Shown here: positions 37,086 through 42,018 of the stretch, piece by piece
Numbering within the stretch: the first letter of the stretch is position 1
Layout: every line of letters begins with the position of its first letter
IMG/VR virus record: IMGVR_UViG_3300027896_000075
Coordinates: 1 to 44,967 of that record
Length of the DNA stretch: 44,967 bases
DNA from: a virus
Reading direction: 5' to 3' (one strand)
Notes under the pieces: model-generated
Seen by the model: the letters and a program-made list of their open reading frames with translations, nothing else
The model's database searches: none
Told to the model about the DNA's origin: nothing
Made by a program: the position numbers and the translations under genes

Positions 37086-37153
37086 GCGGTCCGCTGGGCC
37101 GCTTGACCGAGAGCGCCGGGAATAACCTCGGCGCTTATGAGAAAGGTCAGAAT
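37086..37153 (+). promoter_or_regulatory. Two hairpins before the 74-residue gene
   Basis: GCGGTCC/GGGCCGC (37086-37092 with 37096-37102, one G-U pair, 3-nt loop) and AGCGCCG/CGGCGCT (37112-37118 with 37129-37135), then GAGAAAGGTCAGAAT to the ATG at 37154. Same leader style as its neighbours. Confidence 0.5.
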
Positions 37154-37378
37154 ATGTTAACAGATCAAGAATACCTAGCGGAGTTTGCGCTCAAAGTCCC
37201 GCTCGTTCCAACCGTGCGAAAATGGCTGGGCGCGTGTTGCCCATGTGATTCGCTCGGCCTCTCGGCAGACAAAGCTGTGGAAGGGCTGCGCAAAATCGAA
37301 GACGGCCAGATAATCCTGTCACGCATAAAGTGGGTTAACGACGATCCAAGTACGAACGTGCGAATTGTCAACTGCTAA
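37154..37378 (+). CDS. Unknown protein, 74 residues
   Basis: MLTDQEYLAEFALKVPLVPT is the start supported by the ribosome-binding cassette variant. Contains CCPCDSLGL and a helix. Function unknown. Confidence 0.55.
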   Translation: MLTDQEYLAEFALKVPLVPTVRKWLGACCPCDSLGLSADKAVEGLRKIEDGQIILSRIKWVNDDPSTNVRIVNC

Positions 37379-37404
37379 CAGCCGCACTAATGAAAGGTAA
37401 ACAG

Positions 37405-37605
37405 ATGAGTAAGCAGATTGGAGCGGTAAAGGCGCGTAACTGCTACGTCTTGGTCACCCGCTTCTACGGCGGCGACAAAGACGGGCGTTGCGTTCAACTA
37501 ACGCCGCGCGACGGCGAGCAGTTCATCCAGTTAACGGAGAGCCAGGTCCGTGAGTTGCGTGAGATTCTGGAGCACGCGGTCGCAGACGTTGGGGGTGAAT
37601 CATGA
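37405..37605 (+). CDS. Unknown protein, 66 residues
   Basis: MSKQIGAVKARNCYVLVTRF begins after GAAAGGTAAACAG (37392-37404). A beta N-terminus and a helical C-terminus (LTESQVRELREILEHAVAD). Coupled to the next gene by ATGA. Function unknown. Confidence 0.6.
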   Translation: MSKQIGAVKARNCYVLVTRFYGGDKDGRCVQLTPRDGEQFIQLTESQVRELREILEHAVADVGGES

Positions 37606-37850
37606 GCGATGAACAAATCAGCCAGACGCAGGTCAACAAAGCCCTGCGCGTGTTGGCAGGGACCAAGCAAAAGTACACGGTGAGAGTGCATCACGCGGAC
37701 GGCAAAGTATTGGAGTTCCAGGCCAAAGAGGGTCCTTCCTTGAAGTGGGTGGATGATGATCGGCGGCTATGGATTTGCTGCGGGTACGGCAATCCGGTGA
37801 TGCCGTGGCAGGAGGGCATGGTTATTATGACGGAGGAAAACCCAAAGTGA
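37602..37850 (+). CDS. Unknown protein, 82 residues
   Basis: Starts MSDEQISQTQVNKALRVLAG; a small alpha/beta protein with KVLEFQAKEGPSLKWVDD. ATGA at the start, GTGA at the end. Function unknown. Confidence 0.6.
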   Translation: MSDEQISQTQVNKALRVLAGTKQKYTVRVHHADGKVLEFQAKEGPSLKWVDDDRRLWICCGYGNPVMPWQEGMVIMTEENPK

Positions 37851-38050
37851 AAACTGAACCTCTGATCCGCCAGGCGCGCAAGGCGTACCTGCAAACTGAA
37901 GTCGCGGCCGTCGCGGACCTGCTCGAACGTGAAGCCTATTGGAAGCGGCGGCACACTATCGCCACAAACAAGCTGGCCGCGTTCCGCAAGCTGATTAACT
38001 CCAAGGCAATGGAGTTGGCTGAGGCAACACTCAAAAAGCAATCCTTATGA
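37847..38050 (+). CDS. Unknown helical protein, 67 residues, GTG start
   Basis: GTG 37847 overlaps the upstream TGA. KTEPLIRQARKAYLQTEVAA and a charged helix (NKLAAFRKLINSKAMELAEA). Function unknown. Confidence 0.55.
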   Translation: MKTEPLIRQARKAYLQTEVAAVADLLEREAYWKRRHTIATNKLAAFRKLINSKAMELAEATLKKQSL

Positions 38051-38475
38051 GAACACCCCAATACGAGTTAGCTAATAGTGGCGAGGCGTTCAACCTCGCT
38101 GTCGAGCGGGGCGTTGACCCGGAGCGCGTCATCCGGGAGCGTATCGCCGCCGACAAGGCGAGGACTGAGGCACGCGAGTATCAAGCCAAGATGCAGCGAA
38201 TGCTCGCTGAGTGTCCAGGTGTAATTGGCTGGGACTTGCCAGGCTGCGAGTGCGGCAAGGGCAAGGTCACCATCGAGCCGGGCCGCATTGCTGACGCGAT
38301 GCCGTGGCTGAAGCGGCGGTTTCATGTGTCAGAGATTTTAGAGCTTTCAACGGACTGCGGATTGTGCGTTGAATGGTCGCCCCGACGGAAAGGAAAGGCG
38401 CGGATTGAAACAACGAAGGGCAAGCGTGTCAAAGTGACGTTCGGGCCTCTTGAGCAATTCACGCTGGGCCTGTGA
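38047..38475 (+). CDS. Unknown protein, 142 residues
   Basis: Starts MRTPQYELANSGEAFNLAVE (ATGA). Helical N-terminus with RIAADKARTEAREYQAKMQR, then GCECGKGKVTIEPGRIADAM and CGLCVEWSPRRKGKA, giving four cysteines. It sits directly before the recombination genes and may be an accessory of them. The DNA at 38378-38411 also fits the hairpin plus CGGATTGAAAC pattern. Confidence 0.6.
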   Translation: MRTPQYELANSGEAFNLAVERGVDPERVIRERIAADKARTEAREYQAKMQRMLAECPGVIGWDLPGCECGKGKVTIEPGRIADAMPWLKRRFHVSEILELSTDCGLCVEWSPRRKGKARIETTKGKRVKVTFGPLEQFTLGL

Positions 38476-38488
38476 TTTTGGAAAACGG

Positions 38489-38574
38489 ATGACAACAACA
38501 ACTAATTTGGCTGGCTCGGAGGTCGTCGCAAGGCGCCCCGGTTCCCTCATCTGTTACCGCAAACCGGGCTAGCC
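38489..38574 (+). promoter_or_regulatory. Structured leader upstream of recT (or 27-residue frame)
   Basis: GGCTGG (38509-38514) pairs with CTAGCC (38569-38574), and inside CCCGGTT (38537-38543) pairs perfectly with AACCGGG (38562-38568). The same stretch holds a frame of 27 codons from ATG 38489 (MTTTTNLAGSEVVARR). I favour the structured leader, but a leader peptide is possible. Confidence 0.4.
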
Positions 38575-38601
38575 ATCCTTAAAGAAAGAACAGTTAAAGT
38601 T

Positions 38602-39633
38602 ATGACCACACCAACAACAACTCAGGCAGTGATTAAGAAAGAGCCTGCTGCCGTCGAATTCATCCCATACGGCTCTCAGGACAAGGTGAAGATGACGGTC
38701 GCTATCATCCAGAACCTTATTGCGGTGAAGACCAAGAGCGGCAAGACCTGTTCGGAGCGGGACGCAATTCGCTTCATGGCGATGTGCCAAGCGCGGCGCA
38801 TGAACCCTTTCGAGGGAGACTGCTTCCTGATCGGCTATGACGGTAAAGACGGTCCTAGCTTTGCCTTGGTCACCGCGCATCAGACTTATCTCAAGCGGGC
38901 CGAGCTTCACCCGGAGTTTGACGGGATGCGGTCGGGCGTTATCGTGCGCAATGCCGATGATGGCAAGCTCGCGGACTTGGAGGGAGATTTCCATGAAGAG
39001 CATCAACAGGTGGTCGGCGGCTGGGCCACGGTATTCTTCAAGAACCGCAAGCAGCCGATGAACAAGCGGCTGAACCTGTCGCGTTTCCAGAAACCCTTTG
39101 GAGTGTGGCAGGATGATCCCGGCGGCATGATCTGCAAGTGTGCCGAGGCAGACGCGCTGCGGTCGGCATTCCCCACCATGCTAGGAGGTCTCTATCTGCG
39201 TGAGGAAATCGAGATTGAGCCGCGCAAGCTGGAATTCTCCAAGCCCATCTTCAACGGTAGCCAGCCGCCTGCGGTCACCGAAGCGCCGCCACCGGAGGCC
39301 GAGCGCGTTCCAGAGCCAGAGCCAACGCCAACGGCCACACCTGAGCAACTGGCAGGGCTCAAGACGGACCCGGTTAGCGGGCCGGCCAACGGCCATTCGA
39401 GCGGCTTCAACCCGCTCAAGGCTATGCGCAATCTCCTGAAAATGGCGCACCACACAGAAGGACAGTTCCTGGATTGGATGGCCTGCTCAGGCGTCACGGA
39501 TGGCTCCTACGGTTCTCTTGAGGAAATGGTCATGTCCAAAGGGCCTGACCAGTTGACGGCACTGTGCAACGACTGGCCGCGCATTGACGAGGCGATGACG
39601 GCGACGAAGGGGAAAGGAATGGCCAATGAATAG
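38602..39633 (+). CDS. recT: RecT/Bet-family single-strand annealing protein
   Basis: 343 residues. The core matches phage annealases: RFMAMCQARRMNPFEGDCFL, then GPSFALVTAHQTYLKRAELH with PEFDGMRSGVIV, and ICKCAEADALRSAFPTMLGG. The C-terminal third is Pro/Glu-rich and likely disordered, followed by a short helical tail. It would anneal complementary single strands in recombination-dependent replication, working with the nuclease that starts in its last codons (8-bp overlap). A/G-rich AAAGAAAGA lies upstream as ribosome-binding site. Confidence 0.85.
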   Translation: MTTPTTTQAVIKKEPAAVEFIPYGSQDKVKMTVAIIQNLIAVKTKSGKTCSERDAIRFMAMCQARRMNPFEGDCFLIGYDGKDGPSFALVTAHQTYLKRAELHPEFDGMRSGVIVRNADDGKLADLEGDFHEEHQQVVGGWATVFFKNRKQPMNKRLNLSRFQKPFGVWQDDPGGMICKCAEADALRSAFPTMLGGLYLREEIEIEPRKLEFSKPIFNGSQPPAVTEAPPPEAERVPEPEPTPTATPEQLAGLKTDPVSGPANGHSSGFNPLKAMRNLLKMAHHTEGQFLDWMACSGVTDGSYGSLEEMVMSKGPDQLTALCNDWPRIDEAMTATKGKGMANE

Positions 39634-40762
39634 CGTTGATCCTCGCGGTGGATGGAGTTCTGCCTCGAACGCACAAAGTGACTTGTTATGTCCCGGTCGG
39701 CATCTCGCCCAAAAGGGCATCCCCGAGACTCCCGGCCAGTACGCCGAGACCGGCAGCCGCATTGACAAGGCGCTGGAGAAAGGCGACCCGGCGGGGCTTA
39801 CGCTGGAGGAAACCGAGACCTTTGACGCCTGCCAGAGCATCGAGGCGCTGAAGGCCAGCGAGTACTTCGGTGCGGACCTGCCCAAAGCCAAGGTCTTTCG
39901 CAAGACGCGCTACTGGGTGCGCTTTCCTGTTGGCGACAATCATGCCGTGCTGAAGCACTCAGGCGAAACTGATGTCGTCTATCGCTACGGCGGCAAGGCG
40001 ATGATCTGCGATTATAAGGCCCTTTGGGGCGACGTAGCCGAGTCGCCGGCCAACCTACAACTCCGCGACTACGCGGTGCTCGTTCGCGGGCATTTAGTTC
40101 TCGTGGACCAGGTAGCGGTCTGCATCATCCAACCGCGTGTCAGCAGGAATCCAGAGGTCTGCGTGTACCAGAAAGCGGACCTGGACCGCGCTGCTGCGGA
40201 ACTTTACGAGAGGGTCGTAAAGTCCAATGATCCGAAGTCGCCGCGAGTGGCGGGGCAGCCCCAGTGCCAATACTGCCGGGCTAAGTCCCTCTGCGTTGAA
40301 TACTCGAAATGGACGGCCAACCTGCTGCCGGTCGTCGTCGAGCCCGCGCGCCAAGCAGCGCTGTTTCAGGTGGCAATGGCAAACTGGACGCCGGACCAAT
40401 GGGCACTGGCAGCCGACATCCTGGCGCCGGCCGGGAAGCGTCTGGACGAAATCAAAGAGGCCATCAAGGCTCGGCTTGAAGCGGACGGCGCTTCCGTGCG
40501 CGGCTGGACACTGGCGCCCGGCAGCAAACGGGAAACCATCACGGACCCGCAAGCGGTGTACGATCGGCTGGCGGCGCTGGGCGGCACGCTGGAGAAGTAC
40601 ATGAAGTGCCTCAGCGTCGGCAAGACGCTGCTGAAGGAAGTTGTGCATGAAGTAACCGGCGCGAAAGGAGCGGCGCTCAACGCAGCGATGGACACGCTCA
40701 CCAAGGGCCTGGTCGAAGTGAAACAGACAGCGCCATCGCTGAAGAAAGTGGAGCCCAAATGA
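39626..40762 (+). CDS. PD-(D/E)XK exonuclease, DUF2800/Cas4-like
   Basis: 378 residues. The nuclease core is SGETDVVYRYGGKAMICDYK, with the D...DYK (D-E/D-X-K) pattern, and a following helix NLQLRDYAVLV with the usual Gln and Tyr of RecB-type nucleases. CQYCRAKSLC may bind a metal or iron-sulphur cluster as in Cas4-like enzymes. Its role is likely 5' resection to load RecT, whose gene it overlaps. The C-terminus is helical and charged. Confidence 0.8.
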   Translation: MNSVDPRGGWSSASNAQSDLLCPGRHLAQKGIPETPGQYAETGSRIDKALEKGDPAGLTLEETETFDACQSIEALKASEYFGADLPKAKVFRKTRYWVRFPVGDNHAVLKHSGETDVVYRYGGKAMICDYKALWGDVAESPANLQLRDYAVLVRGHLVLVDQVAVCIIQPRVSRNPEVCVYQKADLDRAAAELYERVVKSNDPKSPRVAGQPQCQYCRAKSLCVEYSKWTANLLPVVVEPARQAALFQVAMANWTPDQWALAADILAPAGKRLDEIKEAIKARLEADGASVRGWTLAPGSKRETITDPQAVYDRLAALGGTLEKYMKCLSVGKTLLKEVVHEVTGAKGAALNAAMDTLTKGLVEVKQTAPSLKKVEPK

Positions 40763-40914
40763 AGGCCATCCGCGCTTGGGCTGCCATCTCCGGTGCTCTG
40801 CTACTGGCGGCACTCTGCCTGCGCACTCTCCCCACAAGCTGGCAAGGGGTGGCCATCTTGGGCGGGGTGATGCTCACCAACCTGGGGCTGCTCGTTTACA
40901 TTTTACGACGATGA
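40759..40914 (+). CDS. Small membrane protein, 51 residues
   Basis: Two hydrophobic helices: ISGALLLAALCLRTLP and VAILGGVMLTNLGLLVYI. Overlaps the nuclease gene by ATGA. Function unknown. Confidence 0.55.
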   Translation: MKAIRAWAAISGALLLAALCLRTLPTSWQGVAILGGVMLTNLGLLVYILRR

Positions 40915-41168
40915 ACCTATGCTCCAGTGGTCACGAAGAAATCTGCTTTGAGGAGCGGGAGTGTCCTTTTTGCGCCTCGATAGCTAAGAAGGATGAGACC
41001 ATCAAAGACTTGGAAGAGGAGCGAGAAGCGCTAGAGAGCGCCATAGTAGAAGCCAATGCTCGCATCGCAGAGCTTCAGGAAGAGCCTCTAATCACTCAGG
41101 CAGAGAACGCGCTCAGAGCCGTTGCTAAGGCAAATCATGGACCGCTTCTCCTATCAACGTCTGTGTGA
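40911..41168 (+). CDS. Zinc/coiled-coil protein, 85 residues
   Basis: MNLCSSGHEEICFEERECPF begins at ATG 40911 (ATGA). A C/H metal site is followed by a long coiled coil (IKDLEEEREALESAIVEANA). Function unknown. Confidence 0.55.
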   Translation: MNLCSSGHEEICFEERECPFCASIAKKDETIKDLEEEREALESAIVEANARIAELQEEPLITQAENALRAVAKANHGPLLLSTSV

Positions 41169-41397
41169 GTCGCGGCCGGGGTTGTCATTACCGCCCTGGC
41201 ACCGGCTCACGCGGACTGACCGGCATCGCGCCAAGCGGTTCACTCAGGATGAGCTTATCACAAAGCGCGTGGCGGTGCTGCTCGCCCGCACCAACGGCAC
41301 AGATCGGCTTCAACCTATGAAATCAATCAGCAAACTCACTCGCTGGAGTAAGGGCCTTAGGAATGGTCCCTACAACGGCGTGTGCGCTCCTATATGA
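41137..41397 (+). CDS. Unknown basic protein, 86 residues
   Basis: Starts MDRFSYQRLCESRPGLSLPP, overlapping the previous gene by 32 bp. Rich in Arg (RLTRTDRHRAKRFTQDELIT). Its TGA overlaps the ATG of the next frame (ATGA), which favours a real gene. Function unknown. Confidence 0.4.
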   Translation: MDRFSYQRLCESRPGLSLPPWHRLTRTDRHRAKRFTQDELITKRVAVLLARTNGTDRLQPMKSISKLTRWSKGLRNGPYNGVCAPI

Positions 41398-41894
41398 CAC
41401 AAGATGAACTCGACTCCTCAATGCTCTCAAAAGGATATGTTCGCACTGCCTCCGGATGGTCAAGGCCCGCTCGTGCTCGAATTGACCGGCATCCAGGCAC
41501 CGCGGACACTGGCCCAGAAGAAGCACAAGCTGCTGCATCCAGCACTGCCGAACTACCACATACCGAGCTTCAAGAATGCGAAGCACTGGATCACGAAGCT
41601 GCCCAACGGGAAGCCGCTCAAGAGACCGTTCCTGATTACATCCCCGGCGTTTCAGGAGTGGATGGAGAAAGCCGTCCAGAGTTTAGAATCTCAGTTACTC
41701 TCAAAGTGTCAAACCGGGGCCGACGCGACCCAACTGGTGCGCTCGAAACTATTTGCGATGTTATCACGGCTACCCGCCGACGACTCAGTGAACGACTTAG
41801 TGGAGGGGTCGTGGAAAGTGGTAAGGGTAGCTCCCGGCGAAGAGGGCGCGACCATCACCATCGAACGGCTGTAGAGGACAAGGTGCCATTTTGA
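41394..41894 (+). CDS. Possible RusA-like protein, outer frame of a nested gene pair
   Basis: 166 residues from ATG 41394, which overlaps the upstream stop as ATGA. The N-terminus is MTQDELDSSMLSKGYVRTAS followed by GWSRPARARI. The middle is acidic (LPHTELQECEALDHEAAQRE), and near 105-135 it reads FRISVTLKVSNRGRRDPTGA then ICDVITATRRRL, reminiscent of the RRD.DG region of RusA resolvases. The tail is Arg/His-rich. The whole frame overlaps a second convincing frame shifted by +1. Its reality depends on homology I cannot test. Confidence 0.45.
   Translation: MTQDELDSSMLSKGYVRTASGWSRPARARIDRHPGTADTGPEEAQAAASSTAELPHTELQECEALDHEAAQREAAQETVPDYIPGVSGVDGESRPEFRISVTLKVSNRGRRDPTGALETICDVITATRRRLSERLSGGVVESGKGSSRRRGRDHHHRTAVEDKVPF
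41404..41874 (+). CDS. Unknown conserved-type protein, inner frame of a nested gene pair
   Basis: 156 residues in the +1 frame inside the 41394-41894 gene. Protein-like throughout: GPLVLELTGIQAPRTL, then the block HIPSFKNAKHWITKLPNGKP, RPFLITSPAFQEWMEKAVQS and, at the end, RLPADDSVNDLVEGSWKVVR with APGEEGATITIERL. The IPSFKN...ITSP..QEWME pattern is one I associate with small phage proteins next to recombination genes; a RusA-type resolvase-like fold is possible. It has no ATGA coupling of its own. I judge this frame real. Confidence 0.65.
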   Translation: MNSTPQCSQKDMFALPPDGQGPLVLELTGIQAPRTLAQKKHKLLHPALPNYHIPSFKNAKHWITKLPNGKPLKRPFLITSPAFQEWMEKAVQSLESQLLSKCQTGADATQLVRSKLFAMLSRLPADDSVNDLVEGSWKVVRVAPGEEGATITIERL

Positions 41895-42018
41895 CCTATG
41901 GCTTTTCAATACTGGCCGCAATGGCGGATCTGGGCTTCTAACGAGGCAGAGGCCAAACACCTATCGCCCTCCTCGTGGCGGCAGGATGTGCAGAGAGTGC
42001 TTGAGGATACGGAAGCGA
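41895..42018. other. Gap between convergent operons
   Basis: 124 bp between the last rightward gene and the stop of the large leftward gene. A rightward frame begins at ATG 41898 but runs into the opposing gene, and I do not trust it. No clear terminator hairpin was found. Confidence 0.4.

Noticed and set aside
26596-38411. A normal CRISPR array
   Set aside because: The repeat-like units are solitary, thousands of bases apart, with different stems and no spacers or cas genes.
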